Assembly (NCBI GenBank): GCA_016720925.1 | Contig: JADKJR010000014.1 | Location: 1 to 64,000, forward strand | Length of the DNA: 64,000 nt | Origin: Betaproteobacteria bacterium | GTDB lineage: Bacteria; Pseudomonadota; Gammaproteobacteria; Burkholderiales; Usitatibacteraceae | Direction: 5' to 3' | Notes under the pieces: model-generated | The model's database searches: none | Seen by the model: only the letters and a program-made list of their open reading frames with translations | What the model was told of the DNA's origin: nothing | Position numbers and translations under genes: made by a program | In this document: positions 31,601-40,227 of the stretch, one piece after another | Position numbering within the stretch: position 1 is the stretch's first letter | Layout: every line of letters begins with the position of its first letter

Positions 31601-32535
31601 CAGAACGTCGTGCCATCGTGCCTTGCCAGGCGCAATTCGCATGCCTGCGGCTCCCCCGTTTCAGCGAGCCGCGTGCGGCGCTGCTGATAAATGTGCTGGT
31701 CTTCCTTGTGGATGAACCGCGTCACCGGTTGATTGACCAGTGCCCCGCGCGCGACGCCGAGCAGCGTGGCGGCTGTGAAGTTGGCTTCCAGAATCAACCC
31801 GTGCCCGTTGACGGTGCAATAGCCTATCGGCGCCATTTCGTAGAGATCGAAGTAGCGCGCCCGCGCGATGCCGGCCTCATCGGCGGCGGCGCGCTGGTCT
31901 GCCTGCGCTTCGATCAGCGCGCGCATTGACTGACCCAGACGGCGGCCGTGAACCAGCAGGACGACAAACACGAATACCAGGAGCAAGCCGATCAGCCATT
32001 TTTCGCTGCCGGTCGATGCCCACGCGACAACGGCCGCCGGCAGCAGTGTCGCAGCGACAAAAGCGCGCATCGCCACTTGCTGCGACGCATACGTAAGTAC
32101 CGCTATCCAGCAAACGCTGATGAGGATGGCAACGATCACGCCCACCTCCACCCCACTGGCCTGCGGAAGCATGACGCTCGGACCGAACGACCAGGCCGCC
32201 CCGGTCGCGACGGTCCCCGCCAGAAGCAGGTTTCGCCAGAGCGTGAGCGCATCCGGCCCGGGTGCGGCACGTTTGAACGCTGCCCAAAGCACGTAGCGCA
32301 TCGCCAGCGTCGCGAATACCACACCCATCCACGCCAACAGCTTTTCATGCGTGAAGATGTTCCATACCAGCGCCGTCAGGATCGGGAATTCGATCGCGGT
32401 GACCAGCAGGTTTGCCCGCATTTGCCCGTATGCGGCGTATAGCAGCCCGGTGTCGGCATCCTGCGCCGGACCCGGCACATCACCCGGCCTATCACCCGGC
32501 GCAACTTCGGGCAGGTGTGAAGTTGGATTGTTCAT
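28648..32535 (-). CDS. HHK-6: multi-TM, PAS/GAF-rich hybrid histidine kinase
   Basis: An intact protein of 1295 residues, the largest in the array. The N-terminal 215 residues contain about six hydrophobic helices (LLVTAIEFPILTALVWNIF, LAWMGVVFATLAMRYVLWAAF, VGVIVAILISVCWIAVLTY, WLIGLLLVFVFVVLL), an integral membrane sensor of MASE-like layout. Then come two PAS domains, GAF (about 480-640), two more PAS domains, HisKA (GGIAHDFNNILATILGN), HATPase_c and a receiver (VTDYNMPGMSG). ATG 32535 has GGGAGC upstream. The first two PAS domains match those of HHK-4, so domain exchange between the two is likely. There is no output domain. Confidence 0.92.
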   Translation of the reverse strand: MNNPTSHLPEVAPGDRPGDVPGPAQDADTGLLYAAYGQMRANLLVTAIEFPILTALVWNIFTHEKLLAWMGVVFATLAMRYVLWAAFKRAAPGPDALTLWRNLLLAGTVATGAAWSFGPSVMLPQASGVEVGVIVAILISVCWIAVLTYASQQVAMRAFVAATLLPAAVVAWASTGSEKWLIGLLLVFVFVVLLVHGRRLGQSMRALIEAQADQRAAADEAGIARARYFDLYEMAPIGYCTVNGHGLILEANFTAATLLGVARGALVNQPVTRFIHKEDQHIYQQRRTRLAETGEPQACELRLARHDGTTFWAHLAATAARDAAGAPALRIVLSDATGHKHAEAARAAAIIDASMDAIIGVDEFECVVVFSAAAEKMFQLSAGEAMGQTIDRFIPARFRGGHRAHFREFMKNAHTRRMGGQFMPVSALRADGTEFPIEASISHIAIEDKHLFTVTLRDITQRKQAEDALMTAQRNTAVLAQLGRELAEAATSKVAAIHILDAAQQLLGWESSWLHLWDEQRQKLVDVADFDLIDGEIREVPSNVVAQGAPSLTARRVMEEGPQLILRDSDEEAGAAGVLYGNGLRSLSLMFVPIKLAGKIIGILSIQSYQRNAYDAADLDLLHALATHCAGALVRLQNADALRESEERFQLANRAVFDVIWDQDLLSKAIWWGDHFEEVYGHSPAEAGKNGDYWRDCVHPEDRERVDAGVEEVLDAGGDTWSANYRFRRKDGAYAFVEDRAIIIKNAAGEPVRMLGAMRDVTERRQMERELQAQRDFATQIINTVGQGLTVTDSDGRFEFVNPAFAHLCGYEPADLIGHLPSEVTAPEAHVDLENQRLARRAGQRTTYESRMHRSDGGAVDVLITGVPRAHEGQFAGTIAVITDLTERKQAEAARMMLEAQLRESQKMEAIGLLAGGIAHDFNNILATILGNVELAREDVSTNPLALQSLNEIRKAGSRARDLVQQILSFSRRQPSERKVIALAPVVEESARLLRATLPARLNLDVHCEADLPAVLADATQMQQIIINLCTNAMHAIRERPGRIGIRLDAVMLDPAMTSTHPALRALQEKQRGRTLRLAVTDDGCGMDAATLARIFEPFFTTRQVDEGTGLGLSVVHGIVQTHEGAIVVDSQPGKGSIFTVYLPAAEAAASARQPGQSVAESAPVRAPGGQHILYVDDDESLVFLVQRLLERRGFRVSGHTDQREALAAIRADPAAFDLVVTDYNMPGMSGLDVARAVRAIRADLPVAIASGFIDETLQSEAAGAGVRELIFKANAVEDLSEAFARLAQAVGEKA

Positions 32536-32714
32536 GCAATGCTCCCGGTCGTGGCGGCTGTTTTCCTTCTGGGATGCTCGATTGCTTTCGGCATATTTCC
32601 ACGTACCGCGCGCATGCGGACATCGGCATCGCGCGCCGCCTTCGCTGTTTGCGCTGTCCGCGCGATCAAATTTCTACCGGCTTTCATGATGCAGCCCTGT
32701 CACACATAGCGTAG

Positions 32715-32777
32715 ACCGCCATTTGGCGCGCCTTCCCAGCCGTTTTCGGCCTGAATGCCGCGCCAGTGCTTGAGTTT
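32715..32777. repeat. Dispersed palindromic repeat P1, copy 6
   Basis: CGCCATTTGGCGCGCC on the left and GCCGCGCCAGTGCTTGAGTTT on the right. It lies in the approximately 390-bp gap between HHK-7 and HHK-6, which otherwise contains only the inverted repeat at 32830. Confidence 0.7.
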
Positions 32778-32829
32778 GAATCTTCCAGTGGCGGGCGCCA
32801 GGCTTTCCATTCCGTCGGCAAGTAGTACC

Positions 32830-32928
32830 GTAGCCCGGATGAAGCGCAGCGTAATTCGGGAGTTCGATCGCAAACAAGGTAACGCGACACGTACGGCCCC
32901 GGATTGCGCTGCGCTTCATCCAATCTAC
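32830..32928. repeat. Inverted repeat P3 overlapping the 3' end of HHK-7
   Basis: The arms GTAGCCCGGATGAAGCGCAGCG and its near-complement (CGCTGCGCTTCATCC...CTAC) enclose about 35 nt. The GGATGAAGCGCAGCG core is a common proteobacterial palindromic repeat. The HHK-7 stop codon (32925-32927) lies inside the right arm. A half-copy lies near 19039-19060. Confidence 0.75.
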
Positions 32929-35759
32929 CCATGCGAAGACTCCTGACCAACCGTTTGCGCCAGTCGCGCAAACGCCTCACAAATCCTCTACCGCGTTGGC
33001 CTTGAAAATCAGTTCGCGTACTCCCGCTCCGGTCGCGGCGGCGCGCAAGGCTTCGTCGATGTAACCCGATGCGATCGCGACCGGCAGGTCAGCGCGGATA
33101 GCGCGTACTTCGCGCGCCACGTCCAGCCCCGACATGCCGGGCATGTTGTAGTCGCTGACCACCAGGTCGAACGCGGCTGGCCCGGCGCGAATCGTGGCAA
33201 GCGCCTCGCGCTGATCCGTGAAACCACTGACGCGGAAGCCGCGCCGCTCCAGCAAACGCTGCACCAGGAGCACCAGCGATTCATCGTCGTCGAGATAGAG
33301 AATATGCCGGCCCCGGCCGTTGCCATTGTCCGGCGATCCAGCTTCATCCGCACGGCATGGTTGCAGGGGGCGAGGTGCGGCACCGCCGAGCATCCATCAC
33401 CCGGCGCGCGATCCTGCGGCGCGGCAGCGGGCAGGTAGATGGTGAATATCGAGCCCTTTGCCGAGTTGGCTTTCGACTTCAATCGCGCCTTCGTGGGTTT
33501 CCACGATGCCGTGCACCACCGACAGGCCCAAGCCGGTACCTTCGTTCACGGCCTTGGTGGTGAAGAATGGTTCAAAAATTCGCGCGCGCGTGGCCGCATC
33601 CATGCCACATCCATCATCGCTCACCTCGATCCGCACCACGTCGCCCGCATGCTTCGTGTGCATGGCACGCAATCCGGGATGAACATCTGCCATCACCGCA
33701 TCGAAGCGCACCGTATCCAGGCGGATGCCGATCTTTCCAGGCCCGCCGCGCATTGCCTGCATCGCGTTGGTGACCAGATTGATCAGGATCTGCTGCAGCA
33801 GCGTCGCATCTGCGTGCACGCCGGGAACATCCGCCGCGCAATGCACGTCCAGACTCACGCGCGCCGGCAGTGTCGCGCGCAGCAGGCGCTCGGATTCTTC
33901 GATGATGGGCGCGAGCGATGTCAGCTTTCGCTCGGTCGGCTGCCGGCGGCTAAAGGACAATATCTGCTGCACCAGGTCACGCGCGCGGGTCCCGGCCTTG
34001 CGTATCTCATCCAGGCTCTGCAGCGCCATTGGATTAGCGTGCACATCCTGGCGCGCAAGCTCCACATTTCCGAGGATCGTCGCCAGCGCGTTGTTGAAGT
34101 CGTGCGCGATGCCACCGGCGAGCGTGCCGATGGCCTCCATCTTCTGCGATTCACGCAGTTGCGCTTCGAGCGACGCGCGCGCGGCCTCGGCCTGCTTGCG
34201 TTCGGTGATATCGCGGACGAAAGACTGAACCAGCGGTTCTCCCCCGGACAATATCACGCTTGACGAAACCTCGAGTGAAAAAACGTGCCCATCCTTGTGA
34301 TAGTTCTCCACCTCGAAAGTCAGCGATTCTCCTGAAAGCATCCGCTGCATCCGTTCGGGCACCGTTGAAAGCGTTTCCGGCGTATCCAGATCCTTCAGGC
34401 TCATCGTCGGCCATTTCGATCATCGGCGCGCTGGCCCAATAGCCAGTGCATCGCGTGCCAACACGAATGACAGTCCGGGTGAATCAATTCGAGGAGCGGC
34501 TTTCCGACGAGCTCTTGCGCGGAGGTTGCGCCAAACAACTTGATGGCCGCCGGATTGACATAAAGCAGTGTTCCACCGCGATGAACGAAAAATGGTTCGG
34601 GTGCCCAGTCGACGAGGGTGCGGAAACGATTTTCGCTCGCCTGCAATGCTTCCTCGCGTTGCGTCAGGGTTGCCAGCACCCGATTGAAGGCGCCAATCAA
34701 TTGGCCGGCCTCATCTTGCCTCGCGACATGCAAGGGCTTTGGTGGCTGACTGGCATCGGATGCGGCGGCGAGCGTTTTGACCGTGGCAAGCATTGGCGCC
34801 AGTTGGCGGCTTAACATCCACCACGTGAGACCGCCCGCCAGCAAGGTGAGCAGGATGGTTGCAATCAGCATGCGCCGTTGCACGGCGTGAATCGGCGCAA
34901 AGGCTTCTACAGTGGGGAGCGAGACGGCAACATACCAACCCGCCAGCGGAATCCCTTTGGCCGAAGCCAACACTTCGACGCCAAACGGATTGACAAAAAC
35001 GTCGGAACCTTCATAGCCTTGAATAAACCGGTCCAGCAAGGGATTGACACCGGCGGCCGGGAGTTGCTCCATGATGCGATTCTTGTCTGATGCGGTGACC
35101 ACCAGCCGGTACCGAGGCGCCACCAACAGATAGCCGCCGGTTTTTCCGTAGCGGCTGTTCGCGATCCTGTCCAGAAAATTGGGCATGTTCAGGCTTGTCA
35201 CGCCTGCCAGCGCGCCGATTACATTGCCTTTGGGGTCACGAATCGGCGCCGCCATTCCGAAAATTGGTGCTTGCAGGTGGCGGCCGACCACCGGACGACC
35301 GATTGTGGCTTTGCCGTCCTTGAGTGCGCCGAATACAAAATCCCGATCCATGAAACCGGTGCCGATTCGCCCGGTCAGGTGCGACGTATCGGCGATCGCG
35401 GTGCCGTCGGCCGACAGCGCAATGACTCCTGCATTGAACATGCTGTGAAGCACATAGCGGTGGTCGAGGAATTTCTGCAGCGATCCTGCATTGGCCAAAA
35501 GGACCGGATCGATTGCGCGCGCGATAAGTTCCAGTGCTTGTACCCGGTCTTCCAGTCCCTGGTTGACCTCCGCCGCGATGAACGATACGGTTGAGAACTG
35601 CTGCTCACCGGAGAGACGTTCCATATCCACGTGCAGCATCCGGCTCGAGAAGTACGCCAGCGACCAGATGCTGATCACGAAAATTGCGAGCGTGAACAGC
35701 GTCACCCTGGTCTTGAGTGACTGCGACAGCAGGATTCTCAGGTTCATAAGGCTGTTCAT
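32925..35759 (-). pseudogene. HHK-7: Cache-like/HAMP/PAS hybrid histidine kinase, frameshifted
   Basis: A paralogue of HHK-2 in its front end. It has TM1 (VTLFTLAIFVISIWSLAYF), an extracytoplasmic Cache-like domain, TM2 (MLIATILLTLLAGGLTWW) and HAMP. The PAS region is chimeric: half of FRTLVDWAPEPFFVHRGG and half of SLKDLDTPETLS. HisKA (GGIAHDFNNALATILGN; Ala replaces the usual Ile), HATPase_c and a receiver follow. The frame breaks at 34401-34404 inside the PAS, near 33440 before the receiver, and near 32985, where a two-base loss ends NAVEDL early. Without the last break the protein would end QTVGQESSHG at 32925. The start is 35759, or 35747 by alignment to HHK-2. Confidence 0.8.
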
Positions 35760-36094
35760 CGTCGAGGATGCTTGTTAGCTTGTTATATCGGCCACGATGC
35801 GCGTTTATTAATCTCACGCCGGGCGGTGAGGCCAACGAAGGCACCCGCATCCATCGCAAATCGACACATGCTGAAGGTATTGGAACGGGATGCGGGAGTG
35901 TTGATTCAGATCATGCCTGAGCGAGAAACACGGGGCCGTCGCCCTCGCAACACAGGACATCAGACTTGCAGGGGACTTGGGGAAGTCCAGTGGACGACGC
36001 TGAATGAATTTTGCCTGGCACAAATTCATTAGCGGTCAATATGTAAAGCGCCGAATTAGTTTGCACATGTGATCCTAGCCGGCGCGTCAGTGCA
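35760..36094. other. Intergenic region upstream of HHK-7
   Basis: This 335-bp gap holds conserved element C and no gene. The rest shows nothing recognisable. Confidence 0.5.
35855..35914 (-). promoter_or_regulatory. Conserved 60-bp upstream element, copy C
   Basis: Gap-free counterpart of elements A and B, 96 bp upstream of HHK-7. TTGATTCAGATCAT is identical to copy B. Confidence 0.45.
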
Positions 36095-39000
36095 TCATGC
36101 GGCAGACGGCGTGGAGCCGACCGTCTGCGCCAGTCGCGCAAACGCCTCGCACAGGTCTTCAACCGCGTTCGCCTTGAAAATCAGTTCGCGCACACCGGCG
36201 CCTTCGGCCTCGGTTTGCAGGGTCTCGTCGATGAAACCCGACGCGATCGCCACCGGCAGGTCCGCGCGCAACGCACGCGCAGCCCGCGCGACGTCGAGTC
36301 CCGACATGCCCGGCATGTTGTAATCGGTCACCAACAGGTCGAATGCGGTGGGGTCCGCACGCAGGGAGTCCAGCGCTTCATGCTGATCGGTGTAGCCGCT
36401 GACGCGATAGCCGCGCCGCTCAAGCAGGCGCGTGACCAGGAACACCAGCGATTCATCGTCGTCGAGATAGAGAATGTGCTGGCTGCCGGGCGAGGCGATT
36501 GGTTCGGCGGCAACTCCTTCATCCAGCACCTGCGTATGTGGCTCTGCCTCGGCGGCCGGCAAATAGAGCGTGAAGGTTGTACCGTGTCCCAATTCGCTCT
36601 CCACCGCAATCGCGCCTTCGTGCGTCTGTATGATTCCATGCACCACAGACAGTCCCAGCCCGGTGCCTTCGTTCACCGCCTTGGTGGTGAAGAACGGCTC
36701 GAAGATCCGCTCAAGCGTTGAGGAGTCGATGCCCGGCCCATTGTCACGCACCGTGAGACGCACCGTGCGTCCGGATTGCCTCTCGTGCAAAGCCCGCAAC
36801 GCTGGATTTGCCTCCGCTAGCGTCTCATCAAGGATCACCGTGTCCAGACGAACTTCAATGCGACCGGGGCGGTCACGTATCGCCTGCATGGCGTTCGTGG
36901 CGAGGTTTATCACGACTTGCTGAATCTGGGCGACGTTTGCCAACACACGCGGCACATCGGTTCCGCATTGCACTTCGAGCGCCAGTCGCGCCGGCAGCGT
37001 GGCGCGCAACATGCGCACTGATTCTTCGATGATCGGCGCGAGCGCGACGGGTTTGCGCTCGGTCGGTTGGCGGCGGCTGAAGGAAAGGATCTGCTGCACC
37101 AGGCCGCGCACGCGCGTGCCGGCTTTTTGTATCTCGTCGAGACTTTCCTGCGCGCGCGGGTTGGCGCCCATATCCTCGCGCGCCAGCTCAACATTGCCAA
37201 GGATGGTCGCGAGTGCATTGTTGAAATCGTGCGCAATACCGCCGGCGAGCGTGCCGATGGCCTGCATCTTTTGCGATTCGCGCAATTGGGCTTCAAGCGA
37301 AGCCCGCGCGCTTTCAGCCTGCTTGCGCTCGGTAATATCTTCTTTGACCGCGATGTAGTGCTCGATGGCGCCATCCTCGCCTTTGATGCCTGAAATCGCC
37401 GCGAACTCCCAATACAACTCACCATTCTTGCGGCGGTTGCACAGTTCACCGCGCCACTCACCGCCGGCCGATATTGCCGTCCACAATTGCTTGTAAGTCT
37501 CCGCCGCAGTATTGCCCGACTTGAGCAGGCGCGGGTTCTTGCCGATTACTTCGGCTCTGGCGTAGCCCGTGACTTTCTCGAAGTGCGGATTCACATACTC
37601 AATGATGCCTTTGCGATTGGTGATGACAATCAACACCGGGCTCTGTTCCATCGCTCGCGATAGCGTGCGCACTTCGGCCTCGATGTGCTTGCGTTCGGTA
37701 ATGTCGCGCATGGCGACATGAATCGCCGGCACGCCTTCGTAAACGATGGATGTACCCTGGATTTCGACGTTGATGACGTTCCCGCCGAGCTTCAGGAATT
37801 TCATCTCTGTCAGCGGCGCGCTGCCGCCATGGTCAGCAATTTTCTTCACCCGCGCCAGGACGATTTGCCGAAAGTCCGGATGAACGCGATCAAGCAAAGG
37901 CGTGCCGACAAGATCTTGTGGGGACATCGCACCAAACAGTCTGATGGTGGCCGGGTTGGCATAAATGATTACGCCGCCGCGATGTACAAAGAACGGCTCG
38001 GGTGTCCAGTCAACCAAGGTGCGAAAGCGCGCCTCGCTCTCCCGCAGGGCGACCTCAGATAGTTTCCGCTGGGTAATATCCCGGAAAATACTTAGTACAA
38101 AAATCGCACCGTTTGATGCCTTGAGTAGCGCATTGGAAACGGCAAGCCAGCGTTTCTCCCGTGTCCATAGCGTCATTTCCTTTTCATAATATTCATTGAC
38201 CGTCCCCGTCGCCGCCTTCTTCATGAACGCCTGAAGTATCCGGTCATTTTCAACCGCATCCGTGGAGTACACGTCAACCAGAGACTTGCCAACAAGCGCT
38301 TCGGCGGTTTTTCCGAACATGGAACAGTAGGCCGCATTAACCGTGGCGATCTTGCCGGATGTATCACAAAGGCGCATGCCATCCGTCGAGCTTTCCCAGA
38401 CTGAACGGAACCGCTGCTCACTTTCCGCCAGGGCATCCGCGACGCGCTTGCGCCCGGTAATGTCGCGCAAGAACGTGTGAACGGCGAGCACACCATGATC
38501 GACGATCGAGGTGCTCTGGATTTCCACATCGATGACGGTTCGATCCAGCTTGAGAAATCTCATCTCTGCCATGGGCGCGCTGGCGCCGTGATTCGTGAAA
38601 GTCGCTGCCCGCTCCGCAACGAGCGGATGAGAATCCGGGTGAACCCAATTGAGGATGGGGGTGCCAATCAGGTCTTTGGCGGACATTGCCCCCAGCATCC
38701 TTACCATGGCCGGATTGACGTAAATCAGCTTTCCGCCGCGATGAATTCCGATCGCTTCGGGCATCCATTCAAACAGCGTACGAAAGCGCGCCTCGCTATC
38801 TCGCAATGCCGTTTGCTCTGTTTCAAGCCTGGCCGCCATCCGCCGTAACTCGTGCAGCGGCCACGTCCGAAAAATGCCGTACGCGATCCCGCCGAGCAAC
38901 ATGCCGAGAAGGAAAGCGAATGCGGTACCAACAATCAAGCCCCGCATTGAGTGCTCAACCTCAACCCTGCCGACAACGCGGCCCGAGTCATGGAGTGGGT

Positions 39001-39340
39001 GTGAGCGCCGCAGGCGTGGCGCGTCGGGTGGTTTGCCCACTATTGCCAGCAGTGCGCCATTGGCATCGTACGCGCGCACGGCTTCGTCAACGATCGGTGC
39101 CGGATAGGTCGCCATCAGCTCTTCGATACGCTGCACCTGATACGTCCACAAGCCCGGGTTGCCTGATATCAGCTCGGTGACTTTTCCCGCTTTCGCTTGC
39201 GCCAGGGTTTCAAGCTCGAATACATGATTCCTGTACGCAAGGCTGGCATATCCCAGCGGAAGCACCAGCACGATCGCCACTGCGACAAACTTTGCCAGCC
39301 GGTCGATGACGTCAATGAAGCGATCTTTGGTTTGCGGCAT
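36095..39340 (-). CDS. HHK-8: membrane four-PAS hybrid histidine kinase
   Basis: Intact, 1081 residues from ATG 39340 (MPQTKDRF), or 1093 if the upstream ATG at 39376 is used, which would overlap the binding-protein gene. TM1 (FVAVAIVLVLPLGYASLAY), a periplasmic loop of about 90 residues and TM2 (GTAFAFLLGMLLGGIAYGIF) form a small sensor. Four PAS domains follow, then HisKA (GGIAHDFNNALATILGN), HATPase_c (EGTGLGLSVVHGI) and a receiver (VTDYNMPGMSG). PAS2 matches PAS1 of HHK-1. PAS3 matches the truncated PAS of HHK-7. PAS4 resembles one in HHK-9. The preceding gene, 14 nt away, encodes a PstS-like binding protein, a possible periplasmic ligand-sensing partner. Confidence 0.92.
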   Translation of the reverse strand: MPQTKDRFIDVIDRLAKFVAVAIVLVLPLGYASLAYRNHVFELETLAQAKAGKVTELISGNPGLWTYQVQRIEELMATYPAPIVDEAVRAYDANGALLAIVGKPPDAPRLRRSHPLHDSGRVVGRVEVEHSMRGLIVGTAFAFLLGMLLGGIAYGIFRTWPLHELRRMAARLETEQTALRDSEARFRTLFEWMPEAIGIHRGGKLIYVNPAMVRMLGAMSAKDLIGTPILNWVHPDSHPLVAERAATFTNHGASAPMAEMRFLKLDRTVIDVEIQSTSIVDHGVLAVHTFLRDITGRKRVADALAESEQRFRSVWESSTDGMRLCDTSGKIATVNAAYCSMFGKTAEALVGKSLVDVYSTDAVENDRILQAFMKKAATGTVNEYYEKEMTLWTREKRWLAVSNALLKASNGAIFVLSIFRDITQRKLSEVALRESEARFRTLVDWTPEPFFVHRGGVIIYANPATIRLFGAMSPQDLVGTPLLDRVHPDFRQIVLARVKKIADHGGSAPLTEMKFLKLGGNVINVEIQGTSIVYEGVPAIHVAMRDITERKHIEAEVRTLSRAMEQSPVLIVITNRKGIIEYVNPHFEKVTGYARAEVIGKNPRLLKSGNTAAETYKQLWTAISAGGEWRGELCNRRKNGELYWEFAAISGIKGEDGAIEHYIAVKEDITERKQAESARASLEAQLRESQKMQAIGTLAGGIAHDFNNALATILGNVELAREDMGANPRAQESLDEIQKAGTRVRGLVQQILSFSRRQPTERKPVALAPIIEESVRMLRATLPARLALEVQCGTDVPRVLANVAQIQQVVINLATNAMQAIRDRPGRIEVRLDTVILDETLAEANPALRALHERQSGRTVRLTVRDNGPGIDSSTLERIFEPFFTTKAVNEGTGLGLSVVHGIIQTHEGAIAVESELGHGTTFTLYLPAAEAEPHTQVLDEGVAAEPIASPGSQHILYLDDDESLVFLVTRLLERRGYRVSGYTDQHEALDSLRADPTAFDLLVTDYNMPGMSGLDVARAARALRADLPVAIASGFIDETLQTEAEGAGVRELIFKANAVEDLCEAFARLAQTVGSTPSAA

Positions 39341-39354
39341 TGCAGGTCGTCGCC

Positions 39355-40227
39355 TCAGGGAACCCACTGCCCGCAATTGACGATAATTTTTCGTCCGGCG
39401 GGAGATTTCACGAAGCTGATGAACCGTTCAGCGGTCGCCGAGCGGCTGGCGCCGGTTACCAGAAAAAGGCGTTTGGAAAGGGGGTAATTGCCCGAGGCCG
39501 CAATCATCGGCGTGGGCTCCTTGCGATCAAGAATCAGCGCCCGTAGCGGGCGCTTTTCGGATACGATCAGCGCAAGTGTGGTTGGCCCGATTGCACCGGC
39601 AATTTTTTCTATATCCGTGGCGGCATCCTGATCGTTCACGGCAATACGCACACCGGGCCGCGCCTGCGCCGCCAAAACGCCTCGCTGCATTTCGGGCGAG
39701 ATGCTCTTGACATGATCGGTATCAATGTCTCTTGCCGGTCGCAGCACAATGCGAATCGGGCTGCCATCCGCCCAGGCCACCATTTTCCCGGCATAAATGT
39801 TGGCCAATTCGCCGGTGGTGATTGCCGTGACCATGGATTCGGCGGAGACCGCGAATACAAAGGGTGTACGCGCGTATTCGATTTCCACCGCGCCTTGCGC
39901 GCGTTCGCGCTCGTCCAGCGCACGTGACGTGACCGCAAGCCCGATTGAGCCATCGAGTACCGCCTTGATGCCGCCGCGGCTACCGAGGCTAGGCACGATC
40001 GTGACCGGGATCTCCGGATGCTCGGCTGAAAATGCCTTGCCGAGCAATTGCATGGTGCCGAGCGCGGTGCCTGTTCCGCCGATCGTCAGTCCGTCCGCAC
40101 GGGCCACAATATTGGCGGCGCAACATCCGAGCAGCAACACAAGAACAATCGCGCACACCCGCCTGCGTCGCGAAGCCGTCGGCGGACAGTCAGCTGGCGT
40201 CACACGCGCCTTGCGATTCCACCGCAA
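39355..40227 (-). CDS. PstS-like periplasmic substrate-binding protein
   Basis: Up to 290 residues. No ATG is available in frame; TTG at 40227 or a GTG at 40203 or 40158 would serve, so the start is uncertain. A signal segment (VCAIVLVLLLGCCAANIVARA) precedes a PBP-like fold. It has GGTGTALGTMQLLGKAF near the N-terminus, GSRGGIKAVLDGSIGLAVTSR in the phosphate-loop position and FISFVKSPAGRKII at the end. PstS-type proteins bind phosphate or related oxyanions for ABC import, but no transporter genes follow. The next gene, 14 nt downstream, is HHK-8, so a sensory role is more likely. Confidence 0.8.
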   Translation of the reverse strand: MRWNRKARVTPADCPPTASRRRRVCAIVLVLLLGCCAANIVARADGLTIGGTGTALGTMQLLGKAFSAEHPEIPVTIVPSLGSRGGIKAVLDGSIGLAVTSRALDERERAQGAVEIEYARTPFVFAVSAESMVTAITTGELANIYAGKMVAWADGSPIRIVLRPARDIDTDHVKSISPEMQRGVLAAQARPGVRIAVNDQDAATDIEKIAGAIGPTTLALIVSEKRPLRALILDRKEPTPMIAASGNYPLSKRLFLVTGASRSATAERFISFVKSPAGRKIIVNCGQWVP

